A stretch of 64,000 nucleotides of DNA from an uncultured Eubacteriales bacterium (GTDB lineage: Bacteria > Bacillota > Clostridia > Christensenellales > Aristaeellaceae): assembly GCA_900315315.1 (NCBI GenBank), contig OMYT01000006.1:62001-126000 (forward strand), read 5' to 3'. The position numbers and the translations under genes were made by a program. This document shows positions 1-7,643 of this stretch, piece by piece. The notes beneath the pieces were generated by a model that saw only the letters and a program-made list of their open reading frames with translations, was not told the DNA's origin and did no database searches. How positions within the stretch are numbered: the first letter of the stretch is position 1; each line of letters opens with the position of its first letter.

Positions 1-461
1 GCCCCGAGCTTGACAGCAGCGCCGCTTTCACGGTTCTTCAGTTTGCCGTCTTTGGGGTCCAGCGCAATGTTCCCGTAGCTCAGTTCCATGACCGGCGCAC
101 GGATTCCGCGGCGTGTAATCGCATGCAGGCAGCTGATCAGTTCCGCGGATTCGAAGGGTTTGCCCAGATAATAGTCCGCGCCGCTGTCCAGCCCTGTCAG
201 CCGGTCTTCCAGCTCGGTCCTTGCTGTCAGCATCATCACAGGGGTGGAGATTTTTTCTTTCCGGAGCTCCCGCAGTACGCTGAACCCGTCCATCCCCGGA
301 AGCATCACATCCAGGATGATTGCGTCATATTCGCTGCTTAATGCCCAGTCCAGGCCGTCGCTGCCGTCATAGACAGCGTCCGCCGTAATCCTTTCCTTCT
401 CCAGCAGCCGGCAAATCGCGGCCGACAGCTTTCTGTCGTCCTCCACCAGTAATACACGCAT
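1..461 (-). CDS. Response regulator, OmpR/PhoB type, 3' end missing
   Basis: Two-component response regulator running off the left edge of the window. The visible 153 residues are an almost complete receiver domain: acidic pair E7-D8-D9, phospho-acceptor D51 in ILDVMLPGMDG, the LTA motif and the GxPF lysine loop. The start of a winged-helix effector domain follows after about residue 120. The partner kinase would lie outside the window. The ATG at 461 follows a GGAGGGG-like site. Receiver identity is certain; the OmpR/PhoB assignment rests on the linker and is likely. It lies downstream of the secreted protein at 558-1334 and may be separated from it by a hairpin. Confidence 0.9.
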   Translation of the reverse strand, partial: MRVLLVEDDRKLSAAICRLLEKERITADAVYDGSDGLDWALSSEYDAIILDVMLPGMDGFSVLRELRKEKISTPVMMLTARTELEDRLTGLDSGADYYLGKPFESAELISCLHAITRRGIRAPVMELSYGNIALDPKDGKLKNRESGAAVKLG

Positions 462-520
462 CTCTTTTCCCCTCCGTGTTCTGATCATATCATATCCGTC
501 TGTGTTACAGCAAGAAGGGG

Positions 521-540
521 CTCCCGGAAGTTTCCGGGAG
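521..540 (-). terminator. Hairpin between secreted protein and response regulator
   Basis: Inverted repeat CTCCCGGAA / TTCCGGGAG with a 2-nt centre. On the minus strand it is followed by CCCCTTCTTG, a weak T tract. It probably separates or attenuates transcription from the 558-1334 gene into the response regulator. Confidence 0.5.
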
Positions 541-557
541 TCCCGCGGGTTTCATGC

Positions 558-1334
558 TCAGGCGTCGGCAGCCGCGGTTCCGGCCGTGGTGTCAGTCGTA
601 GTGAGCATTTCCAGCAGCAGATCATAGATCTCCTGGGTAATCACGCTGTTGTCCAGCAGTTCCTGCAGCAGCTGTGCTTCCATACCGCCGGGAGCATTCT
701 GGTCGCCTTCCGGCTTCGCCGGGGGTTCACTGCCCTGCGCAGGCGCGTTTCCTTCTGTCTGGTTCGGAGCTTCGCTGCCTTCAGCAGGCGCCGTCCCGTC
801 AGGCTGTCCCTGGGGAGCGTGCTCCTTCATATAGTTCAGGATCGCGTCGCAGATTTCCTGGGTAATCACGTTGTCCTTTACCAGCTGCTCAAAGTCCAGC
901 TGCTTTTCCGGCTCACCGCCGGGAGCATTCTGCGCAGCGCGGTCCTTCTGGCCGGGTTTGCCCTGAGGCTTCCCGTTTTTCCCGTTGCCGGGTTTATTTC
1001 CGGACTGCTGACCGTTCTGGCCTTCCTGTCCGTTCTGGTTGTTCTGTTCGCTGCCGTTCATCTCCGGGGGCTGCTGACCGTTCTGATTATTCTGGTCATT
1101 CTGTCCGTTGCCGGGCATTTCCGGGGGCTGCTGGCCGCCCTGGCCGTTCTGGTTGTTCTGTCCGTTCCCGGGCATCATCGGGGGCTGCTGGCCGTTCGGG
1201 CCGCCCTGGGCGGTTACTCTGGTCGCGGTTGTTACCTGGTCAACTGTTTCGGTTGCACTTTCGGCAAACGCCGGAAGGGCGAGCGCGCTGATCAGCAGCG
1301 CAATGGTCATAAGCAGTGCAATGATCTTTTTCAT
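558..1334 (-). CDS. Secreted Q/N/G/P-rich protein with duplicated helical motif
   Basis: 258-residue secreted protein of unknown function. The N terminus (MKKIIALLMTIALLISALALP) is a clear signal peptide without a lipobox. Low-complexity blocks built on GQQPPEMPGNGQN follow. Two copies of a short helical unit, VITQEICDAILNYM and VITQEIYDLLLEM, are separated by a P/E/G-rich linker. The ATG at 1334 is chosen because GGAGGTT lies 6 nt upstream and the signal peptide begins there; a longer frame reaching 1520 has no such support. Such low-complexity wall-exposed proteins are common in gut Clostridia and are rarely assigned a role. Its downstream neighbour is a response regulator. Confidence 0.8.
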   Translation of the reverse strand: MKKIIALLMTIALLISALALPAFAESATETVDQVTTATRVTAQGGPNGQQPPMMPGNGQNNQNGQGGQQPPEMPGNGQNDQNNQNGQQPPEMNGSEQNNQNGQEGQNGQQSGNKPGNGKNGKPQGKPGQKDRAAQNAPGGEPEKQLDFEQLVKDNVITQEICDAILNYMKEHAPQGQPDGTAPAEGSEAPNQTEGNAPAQGSEPPAKPEGDQNAPGGMEAQLLQELLDNSVITQEIYDLLLEMLTTTDTTAGTAAADA

Positions 1335-1621
1335 CGTTTTAACCTCCATTCGTTGGTTTCTTCGTTCAGATTTACGGTCTGTCATCGGCGCCGTTTCTGA
1401 TGACGCTGTGAGGATAACGCCCGAACCTTGAATGAAAATTGAAAAAATGAAAAAAAGAAAAACTTTTTTACAAGTATGTTTCCGGAGTGTTTCTCCAATC
1501 ACCTCTTTTTTACCTATCAAACAGATAGGAAATAATTGACCGGAAGCGAAGCCTGTGGCATAATATCAGCGTCTGCGCAGGCGGCCCCGAAGTATGTCAG
1601 CCGCCGCCGGAAGGGAGCATC

Positions 1622-2374
1622 ATGAACAGAGAAGAACTGACCCATTACAGCCGGTGCCTGGACCGGGAAATGCATATCATGGTCTACGGGCAGGGCGGGA
1701 TCCCGATCCTCGGCTTCCCGACCCAGAATTCGATGTGCCGCAACTATGAGGATTTCGGCATGATCCATGAACTGGCGGACTTCATTGAAGAAAACCGGAT
1801 CCAGCTTTTTGTCGTAGATACGGTGGACAGCGAGAGCTGGTCCCCGAAGGACGGGGACAAGGCCTGGCGCGCCGCGCGGCAGGAGCAGTATTTTCATTAT
1901 ATCGTCGATGAAATAATCCCCCTGATCCGGGAGCGTAACCCGGAAATCCCAGCCGTCACCGGCTTCTCCATGGGAGCGGATCACGCGGTGATCACCTTCC
2001 TGCGCCGCCCGGACCTGTTCCGGGGCGTGATCGCCCTGTCCGGGGTTTACGATGCGGACTATTTCTTTGACGGCTGGATGGACCCGACGCTCTACGAAAA
2101 TTCACCGGAGCGTTTTCTGCCCAATATGCCCGCCGATCACCCCTGGATCAGGCTGTACAACGAGCGCAAAATCATCCTCTGCTGCGGCCAGGGAGCCTGG
2201 GAGGAGGACGGCATACGTACGCTGAAAAACCTTGACCGCATTTTCCGGGAGAAGGGCATCAATGCCTGGTGCGACTTCTGGGGCTTTGACGTGTGTCATG
2301 ACTGGCCCTGGTGGTTTAAGCAGATGCGATATTTCCTGCCCTTCCTGCTTGATTTCCCCTTTCAGAAAGGTTGA
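1622..2374 (+). CDS. Esterase-family alpha/beta hydrolase
   Basis: 250-residue serine hydrolase of the esterase D / putative-esterase type. The nucleophile elbow is GFSMGAD (serine near residue 118), preceded by the central strand. A late DVCHDWPWW segment supplies the catalytic histidine (H near 221). No signal peptide, so cytoplasmic. A GGAAGGGAG site precedes the ATG. The substrate is unknown. The ATP-grasp gene starts 20 bp downstream on the same strand, so the two are almost certainly co-transcribed; the pairing suggests synthesis and hydrolysis of an amide- or ester-linked compound (inference). Confidence 0.85.
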   Translation: MNREELTHYSRCLDREMHIMVYGQGGIPILGFPTQNSMCRNYEDFGMIHELADFIEENRIQLFVVDTVDSESWSPKDGDKAWRAARQEQYFHYIVDEIIPLIRERNPEIPAVTGFSMGADHAVITFLRRPDLFRGVIALSGVYDADYFFDGWMDPTLYENSPERFLPNMPADHPWIRLYNERKIILCCGQGAWEEDGIRTLKNLDRIFREKGINAWCDFWGFDVCHDWPWWFKQMRYFLPFLLDFPFQKG

Positions 2375-2394
2375 TTCAATAAGGAGCTGATCCC

Positions 2395-3579
2395 ATGAAC
2401 TTTGTTTTTATCTCTCCCCATTTTCCCCATACCTACTGGCAATTCTGCGACCGTCTGCGGAAAAACGGTCTCAATGTCCTTGGAATCGGTGATGCGCCTT
2501 ATGACGGGCTTGAGGCGCCGCTGAAAACCGCCCTGACAGAATACTACCGGGTTGACAGTCTGGAGGATTATGATCAGGTATACCGTGCTGTCGCTTTCTT
2601 CGCGTTCAAATACGGAAAGATCGACTGGATTGAGTCCATGAACGAATACTGGCTGGAGCAGGACGCACAGCTGCGTACGGATTTTAACGTCGTAACCGGC
2701 ATCCGCGCCGACCGGATCGGCTTCATCAAGGAAAAGTCCCTGATGAAAAAACTGTATCTGGAAGCCGGCATCCCGACCGCCCGCCAGCATATCATCTCCA
2801 CCCGGGAAGCCGGGCGGGCCTTCATCGAAGAAGTGGGCTACCCGGTCATCGTTAAACCGGACGTTGGCGTCGGTGCCACCAATACCTGGAAACTGGAATC
2901 CGAGGAGGATCTGAACCGCTTTTACGATCATCTGCCGGATGTTCCCTATGTCATGGAGGAGTTCATCCAGGGGGAAATCTGCTCCTACGACGCAATCCTC
3001 GATTCAAAATGCGAACCTCTGTTTGAAAGCATGACCGTCTGGCCTCCGGTCATGGACATTGTCAATAAAGATCTGGATCTGATGTACTACACCTGTCCCG
3101 ATCTTCCGGAAGGCCTCAGGAACCTCGGCCGCAGAACCGTCAAGGCTTTCGGGGTGGAACGGCGCTTCGTGCATCTGGAATTTTTCCGTCTGACCAACGC
3201 CCGCAAGGGATTGGGCAATGTCGGTGATTTTGTGGCCCTGGAAGTGAACATGCGGCCTGCCGGCGGTTATACACCGGATATGATGGATTTTGCCCATTCC
3301 ACCGATGTCTATCAGATCTATGCCGATATGGTCGCCTTCGACGCGCGGAGACTGCCGGAGCCTGCCGAGCATTTCTATTGTGTTTATGCCAGCCGCAAGG
3401 ACGGGCACACCTATGCCCGCACCCATGAGGAAATCATGGCGGAATACGGCAGCGTCATGATGATGCAGGAAGAAATGCCGCCCATGAACTGGCCCCAGAT
3501 GGGCCGGTATATGTATACCGCCCGGCTGAAGATGTTTGAAGAGGCGCAGGCTTTTATTCGGTTTGTGCAGGGCGCGTAA
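2395..3579 (+). CDS. ATP-grasp ligase, carbamoyl-phosphate-synthase-like
   Basis: 394-residue ATP-grasp enzyme. A pre-ATP-grasp region of about 110 residues is followed by nucleotide-binding strands around YPVIVKPDVGVGATNT (residues about 150-165), the EEFIQGEICSYD segment, and the metal-binding end ALEVNMRPAGGYT with acidic and Asn ligands. These enzymes join a carboxylate to an amine or thiol through an acyl phosphate; the substrates here cannot be read from sequence. AAGGAG lies upstream of the ATG. It follows the esterase by 20 bp and is the last gene of the unit; the next gene is convergent. Confidence 0.85.
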   Translation: MNFVFISPHFPHTYWQFCDRLRKNGLNVLGIGDAPYDGLEAPLKTALTEYYRVDSLEDYDQVYRAVAFFAFKYGKIDWIESMNEYWLEQDAQLRTDFNVVTGIRADRIGFIKEKSLMKKLYLEAGIPTARQHIISTREAGRAFIEEVGYPVIVKPDVGVGATNTWKLESEEDLNRFYDHLPDVPYVMEEFIQGEICSYDAILDSKCEPLFESMTVWPPVMDIVNKDLDLMYYTCPDLPEGLRNLGRRTVKAFGVERRFVHLEFFRLTNARKGLGNVGDFVALEVNMRPAGGYTPDMMDFAHSTDVYQIYADMVAFDARRLPEPAEHFYCVYASRKDGHTYARTHEEIMAEYGSVMMMQEEMPPMNWPQMGRYMYTARLKMFEEAQAFIRFVQGA

Positions 3580-3666
3580 AAAAGAAGAGATCAGTATTTG
3601 ACCTCTTCCGGAATGCATCTGACCAGTTCTTCTTTCGGTATTTTCACGAAGATATCAACGAGATCC

Positions 3667-4326
3667 TTACTGTTTTCCAAAAGGACAGGCGGCCAGGCAC
3701 AGCCCGCAGGCGTTTTTACGTCCGAGTTTCGGAATAAAGGCACTCCTCATCCGGTTGCATTTCTGGTAATCAATGATTTCGGATCTGTCCAGATCAACTG
3801 TCCACTGTTGGTTCTTCAGGGCCTTGCAGGGACAGATATCAATGCATTTAGTGCAGTCATCCGGGCATCTGCCGGCTGTGATCGGCTGACCGTACTCAAA
3901 GATTTCGTCAATCAGAATAGCCGACAGCCTGACCCTGGGACCGTAACTTTCGGTAATGATCACATCATTCTTTCCGAACCATCCGATACCGGCGTGCGCT
4001 GCGGCTGTTTTGAATGAGAATAACGCTTTAAGCTCTGTTTCATTCTCCTGTGCCACCGGTGGAATCCAGTATTTGACCTGATGCTTCTGAAGGATCGGTT
4101 CAATCTGGGCAACGATGCTCTCCAGCCTGGTCCTGGCGCTTTGGATTCCTTGTTCAAATCTTTCCTCTGTATAGTCATCCGGAGTAAGCTGTTCGCCGTA
4201 AGGAACGGCAAATACCAGTGCGGAATGATAAGATTCCTGATATGAAGAGTACGATAGATCTGTGAATCCATAGATGATATCCGGACACTCGGAAAAAACA
4301 TCCCTGATTTCTGTTTCCGTTTTCAT
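3667..4326 (-). CDS. QueG-like double 4Fe-4S protein, possible 3' frameshift
   Basis: 219-residue iron-sulfur protein related to the C-terminal half of epoxyqueuosine reductase (QueG). It carries two cysteine clusters, CPDDCTKCIDICPC and CGLCLAACPFG, typical of double 4Fe-4S ferredoxin folds, and a preceding GWFGKND segment seen in QueG relatives. It lacks the full cobalamin domain, so it is a paralogue rather than QueG itself. Start at 4326 with GGGAGGAAG upstream. After the last cluster the frame stops at once, but another frame continues with a protein-like tail (KDLVDIFVKIPKEELV) to a stop at 3591, suggesting a 1-nt indel. It follows the CDF gene by 34 bp. Confidence 0.8.
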   Translation of the reverse strand: MKTETEIRDVFSECPDIIYGFTDLSYSSYQESYHSALVFAVPYGEQLTPDDYTEERFEQGIQSARTRLESIVAQIEPILQKHQVKYWIPPVAQENETELKALFSFKTAAAHAGIGWFGKNDVIITESYGPRVRLSAILIDEIFEYGQPITAGRCPDDCTKCIDICPCKALKNQQWTVDLDRSEIIDYQKCNRMRSAFIPKLGRKNACGLCLAACPFGKQ

Positions 4327-4360
4327 GTTCTTCCTCCCGTGCCGAAACAATCTCTGGCCT

Positions 4361-5470
4361 TCACTCTTCCGCGAAATCCGTATCCATCGCCACCTGCAGT
4401 GTGTAGTCGGGGAACGCTTTCTGCACGTCATTGACCACGTCCGTGTATACAGCCTTGCGGTCTTTTGCATCGAAGCTGACCACGATATCAAACCGTATGG
4501 ATTTTTCCTCTTTGATCAGGTAGAATCCGTGCATCTGTGTCACATGCTGATGGGCAAAAACGATCTCCCGCACCTTTTCCCGGACCTCAATCGTTTCCGA
4601 ATCCTTCGTGTTGACGGAATAAACGCCGATCGCCGTCAGGATCACTTGGTGCTGCTGATAAACAGCCATCTGAATGCTCCGGATCAGCTGGTCCAGCTCA
4701 TTGGCGGTGCAGGTATCCGGCACTTCAATATGGATGGAACCATTCCAGGTATCCGGGCCGTAGTTATGCAGCACCAGGTCATAGGCTCCCTGGACTTCCG
4801 GAAAACTCACAACGGTCTGCTTGATGCTTCTGGCCAGCTCCGGATCGTTTTTCTCTCCGAGGATCTTCGAGATCGTATCCTTCAGCATCCCGACCCCTGA
4901 CTTGATGATCACAATGGAAATGACCGCGCCGAGCCATGCCTCCAGCGAAACATGGAAGATCAGGAAAATACCCGCGGCGACCAGCGTCGATGCCGAGATA
5001 ATGGCATCGAGCGTAGCGTCTTCGCCGGAATTGATCAGGGAATCGGAATTCACCTTTTTACCGACGCTTTTCACATACCGCCCGAGCAGAATCTTGACTA
5101 CCACAGCCACCGCCACAATGATCAGGGAAACCGTGCTGTACTCCGGCGTTTCCGGATGGATGATCTGCTTGACAGATTCCACAAGGGAAGTGATTCCGGC
5201 ATACAGCACAATCACCGAGATAATCATCGCGCTCAGATACTCGATGCGCCCGTACCCAAATGGATGCTTTTTGTCCGGCTCCTTCCCGGCCAGCTTTGTT
5301 CCGATAATGGTAATCAATGAACTGCCCGCGTCGGAGATATTGTTGACCGCGTCCAGCACAATGGCGATCGAATGGGTCATCAGGCCGATCACCGCCTTGA
5401 ACGCCGCCAGAAAGACATTCGCGATGATCCCGATAATACTCGTCCGGATAATCGTTTTCTCCCGGTTCAT
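4361..5470 (-). CDS. Cation diffusion facilitator (CDF) metal exporter
   Basis: 369-residue CDF-family protein that exchanges divalent metal (Zn, Fe, Mn or similar) for protons at the cytoplasmic membrane. Six transmembrane segments lie in the first ~210 residues, with the TM2 metal motif DAVNNISDAGSS and the HPFGYGRIEYLSA segment. The TM5-equivalent SGEDATLDAIIS carries the second acidic pair. An extended cytoplasmic tail with an HxE-type site follows (HIEVPD). Substrate cannot be assigned: D40/N43 and D47 differ from the HxxxD/DxxxD patterns of Zn exporters, and Fe/Mn is possible in this iron-rich context. The ATG at 5470 starts cleanly; the QueG-like gene follows. Confidence 0.9.
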   Translation of the reverse strand: MNREKTIIRTSIIGIIANVFLAAFKAVIGLMTHSIAIVLDAVNNISDAGSSLITIIGTKLAGKEPDKKHPFGYGRIEYLSAMIISVIVLYAGITSLVESVKQIIHPETPEYSTVSLIIVAVAVVVKILLGRYVKSVGKKVNSDSLINSGEDATLDAIISASTLVAAGIFLIFHVSLEAWLGAVISIVIIKSGVGMLKDTISKILGEKNDPELARSIKQTVVSFPEVQGAYDLVLHNYGPDTWNGSIHIEVPDTCTANELDQLIRSIQMAVYQQHQVILTAIGVYSVNTKDSETIEVREKVREIVFAHQHVTQMHGFYLIKEEKSIRFDIVVSFDAKDRKAVYTDVVNDVQKAFPDYTLQVAMDTDFAEE

Positions 5471-5517
5471 GCCGTACGATCTCCCTTCCCGTCATCTCAT
5501 CCTTTGGTGCTTATCAT

Positions 5518-6063
5518 TCACAGTGCGGAAACAACAGCTTCCCTGACGTCCTTCATATCGACGGTGGGCTCAAACCGGGCGATTACCTTTCCTTCCCGGT
5601 CGACCAGGAACTTGGTAAAATTCCACTTGATGTAAGCCTTTTCACCGAACTTCTTGTTGTTCACATCGGCAAACTTGTTCAGCGCCGCATTCTTCAGTCC
5701 CTTGCCGAAGCCTTCAAACGGCTTTTCACTCGCAAGATAGGCATACAGCGGGTCCGCCGCCTCGCCGTTTACGTCGATCTTCGCAAACTGCGGGAATTCC
5801 GTGCCGAATTTCAGCGTGCAGAACTCATGGATCTCGTCATCGCTGCCCGGCGCCTGGTTCGCAAACTGGTTGCAGGGGAAATCGAGAATCTCAAACCCCT
5901 TGTCCTTCAGTTCCTTATACATGGCCTCCAGCGGCTCATAGTGCGGGGTAAAACCGCAGCCTGTCGCCGTGTTGACGATCAGCAGAACCTTCCCCTGATA
6001 CTCCGACAGGCTGACTTCCTTCCCCTGTCTGTCCTTCACCGTGAAATCATAAACCGTTTTCAT
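5518..6063 (-). CDS. Glutathione peroxidase family thiol peroxidase
   Basis: 181-residue peroxidase that reduces H2O2 or lipid hydroperoxides, in bacteria usually with thioredoxin. The peroxidatic cysteine is C36 in NTATGCGFTP, the glutamine lies in FPCNQFANQ, and the tryptophan/asparagine pair in KWNFTKFL. It is a cysteine rather than selenocysteine form. Start at 6063 with AAGGAGACC upstream; a longer frame to 6093 lacks a ribosome site. Probably monocistronic, facing away from the DtxR gene. Oxidative-stress defence fits an iron-handling neighbourhood. Confidence 0.92.
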   Translation of the reverse strand: MKTVYDFTVKDRQGKEVSLSEYQGKVLLIVNTATGCGFTPHYEPLEAMYKELKDKGFEILDFPCNQFANQAPGSDDEIHEFCTLKFGTEFPQFAKIDVNGEAADPLYAYLASEKPFEGFGKGLKNAALNKFADVNNKKFGEKAYIKWNFTKFLVDREGKVIARFEPTVDMKDVREAVVSAL

Positions 6064-6355
6064 CTTTACTGGTCTCCTTTCTATTTGATGCAATAATATT
6101 TTATCAAATTGTATTCATTTGTCAAGCCTTTCTTTCTAAAAAACTGCCAAAAGATTCTCCGCCATGATATTATCCCCGATTTCCCCTTTGATTGCAAGCA
6201 CCCAGTGCCATCCCAAGCGCCCCACATGCCATCCTGGGCAAGCGCAGCGCGTCGAAGGATCTATAAGACCTTTGTCGAAGAGCGGCAGGAAGCAGCCTCC
6301 TGGAAAATTGCCCAGGCAAGTATGTAAGAAGAAAATAACGAGATAGAAATTCATA
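6064..6355. repeat. Intergenic stretch with dispersed-repeat fragment
   Basis: No gene is seen here. Around 6205-6262 lies GC-rich sequence of the type CCATCCTGGGCAAGCGCAGCG-(4 nt)-GAAGGATCTATAAGACC, resembling the short 'CATCCTGAGCGAAGC...GAAGGATCT' repeats scattered through many gut Bacillota genomes (recall, not searched). It is a single copy in this window, so the repeat assignment is tentative. The rest is AT-rich sequence leading into the DtxR promoter. Confidence 0.4.
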
Positions 6356-6406
6356 TTGACAAAATCATTGTATCATAGTATCTTGATTCTGTTAGTTAAT
6401 GCTAAC
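6356..6406 (+). promoter_or_regulatory. Promoter and iron box of the DtxR-type regulator
   Basis: TTGACA (6356-6361), a 17-nt spacer and TATCTT (6379-6384) form a strong promoter. The inverted repeat GTTAG-TTAATG-CTAAC (6391-6406) sits just downstream of the -10, where a bound repressor would block transcription. The same repeat recurs at a dozen other promoters in the window. It predicts autoregulation of the downstream DtxR-family gene. Confidence 0.8.
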
Positions 6407-6520
6407 AGTTGGCTGCCCCAGTTCAATATCAATCGGGTCGGGCAACCCGAATGATATACCAAAGACCTTACCTCCAAAGGTGGCAGGATGCCAATACGCA
6501 TGGCATCCCGCTTTCTGCAC
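6407..6520 (+). repeat. Leader repeat copy A (same family as 31.5 and 33.3 kb)
   Basis: Untranslated leader between the iron box and the DtxR gene. CCCGAATGATATACC, ACCTTACCTCCAAAG and a GGATGCC/GGCATCC hairpin (6486-6508) match, in the sense direction, the leaders upstream of the methyltransferase at 30853 and the methyltransferase fragment at 33079. The hairpin loop is inverted relative to the other two copies. Function unknown: a structured regulatory leader or a REP-like insertion are both possible. Confidence 0.65.
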
Positions 6521-6568
6521 CTCAACCGGAAGAAACGGGAAATGATGAAACTGGAAAGGAACAATACC

Positions 6569-6928
6569 ATGAATATTCACGAGTCCGCTGAAGATTATCT
6601 GGAGCAGATTCTGATGCTGCTGGAGAAAAAGGGGCACGCCCGCTCGATCGATATCGCCAATGAGCGGAACGTTTCTAAGCCGTCTGTCAGCATTGCCATG
6701 AAAAAGCTGAGAGAGAACGGATACATTAAAATGGGCATGGATAATATGATCTCCCTGACGGATAAAGGCTATGCCATCGCGCGAAAAATGTATGACCGTC
6801 ATCAGGCGCTGACAAAATATCTCCTCCAGCTGGGTGTGCCGGAGGAGATCGCCAAAGGAGACGCCTGCAAGATCGAGCATGATCTTTCCGAGGAATCCTT
6901 TGCAACTATATGCAGCCAGATCGTCTGA
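6569..6928 (+). CDS. Short DtxR-family metal-dependent repressor
   Basis: 119-residue metalloregulator. A winged helix covers residues about 4-65 (HESAEDYLEQI; recognition region NVSKPSVSIAMKKL), followed by the metal/dimerisation domain. Ligand positions by analogy: D9 and E12 as in MntR, H78, then C100, E103 and H104 in DACKIEHDLS as in DtxR/IdeR. There is no SH3-like third domain, so it is a minimal form. The ATG at 6569 follows AAGGAAC; the longer upstream frame is not credible because it runs through the leader hairpin. Autoregulated through the box at 6391. It is convergent with the iron uptake operon and is the obvious candidate to bind the GTTAG-N6-CTAAC sites; Fe versus Mn specificity is unproven. 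Confidence 0.9.
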   Translation: MNIHESAEDYLEQILMLLEKKGHARSIDIANERNVSKPSVSIAMKKLRENGYIKMGMDNMISLTDKGYAIARKMYDRHQALTKYLLQLGVPEEIAKGDACKIEHDLSEESFATICSQIV

Positions 6929-6943
6929 AACAGCAGACTGTAT

Positions 6944-7642
6944 TTACACAGATTCGCCGGATTGATTCTCCTGAAGATCGATCTGGCCTTTTTCCATTCT
7001 GAAAATACGGTCCGCATACTTCAGTGCGTCGTTTTCATGGGTAACGATGAAAACCGCTTTCTTCTGATCATGCGCAAAAGAAGATAATGCAGACAGCACC
7101 TTTTCCGTATTCTCGTCATCCAGGTCGCCTGTAGGTTCATCCGCAAACAGAACATCCGGATTCTGAACAAGAGCACGGATGATCGCCATGCGGCGAAGTT
7201 CTCCCCCGGAAAGCTCCCGGGGCATCGCGTCGGCAAGATGATCGATCTCGAAGTCGTCCATCCGCTGACGGGCTTCCTCTGCAGGCGCAGTTTTTTCGTA
7301 CAGCTTTGCCGGCAACAGGATGTTTTCCATCACCGTCAGTGTATCCACCGCGCTTCTGCCCTGGGGAACGACACCGATCCTTTTGTTCCGGAAGCGGGAA
7401 AGCTCGTCGTCTTTCAGGCTGTAGAGATCCGTATCGTCCAGCAGAACCTTCCCTTTCGTGGGTTCCAGAATGCCCGCAAGCATATTCAGCAAAGTGGTTT
7501 TCCCGGATCCGCTCCGTCCCGTCAGCACGGTTACGGATCCCGAAGGCACTTCCAGGCTCATGGAGGATACAGCATAGAAGTAGTTGGCGCTGCCGGTATT
7601 CCGGAAAAATGTTTTACTGATATTGTCCGCTTTCAGAATCAT
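6944..7642 (-). CDS. ABC transporter ATPase, MacB/LolD type (iron locus)
   Basis: 232-residue ATPase of the FtsX-coupled ABC class. Walker A GRSGSGKTT, Q-loop VPQGRSAVD, signature LSGGELRR, Walker B VLFADEPTGDLD and the H-loop VTHEND are all present. It is the last gene of the FTR1/P19 operon and starts 1 bp after the stop of the FtsX permease at 7644, so the two form a pair. It is the closest relative in the window of the 5'-truncated ATPase at 21623. In the Campylobacter p19/FTR1 locus comparable ATPase and permease genes support periplasmic iron uptake; how that works in a cell without an outer membrane is unclear. Confidence 0.9.
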   Translation of the reverse strand: MILKADNISKTFFRNTGSANYFYAVSSMSLEVPSGSVTVLTGRSGSGKTTLLNMLAGILEPTKGKVLLDDTDLYSLKDDELSRFRNKRIGVVPQGRSAVDTLTVMENILLPAKLYEKTAPAEEARQRMDDFEIDHLADAMPRELSGGELRRMAIIRALVQNPDVLFADEPTGDLDDENTEKVLSALSSFAHDQKKAVFIVTHENDALKYADRIFRMEKGQIDLQENQSGESV

Positions 7643-7643
7643 A

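Noticed and set aside
819-1400. Long plus-strand open frame (193 codons) opposite the Q/N-rich gene
   Set aside because: It mirrors the repetitive minus-strand gene, has no ribosome site, and the minus frame has a signal peptide and GGAGG.
6488-6568. Upstream extension of the DtxR gene to 6488
   Set aside because: The extension translates the leader hairpin; homologues start at the HESAEDYLE segment and AAGGAAC precedes the ATG at 6569.
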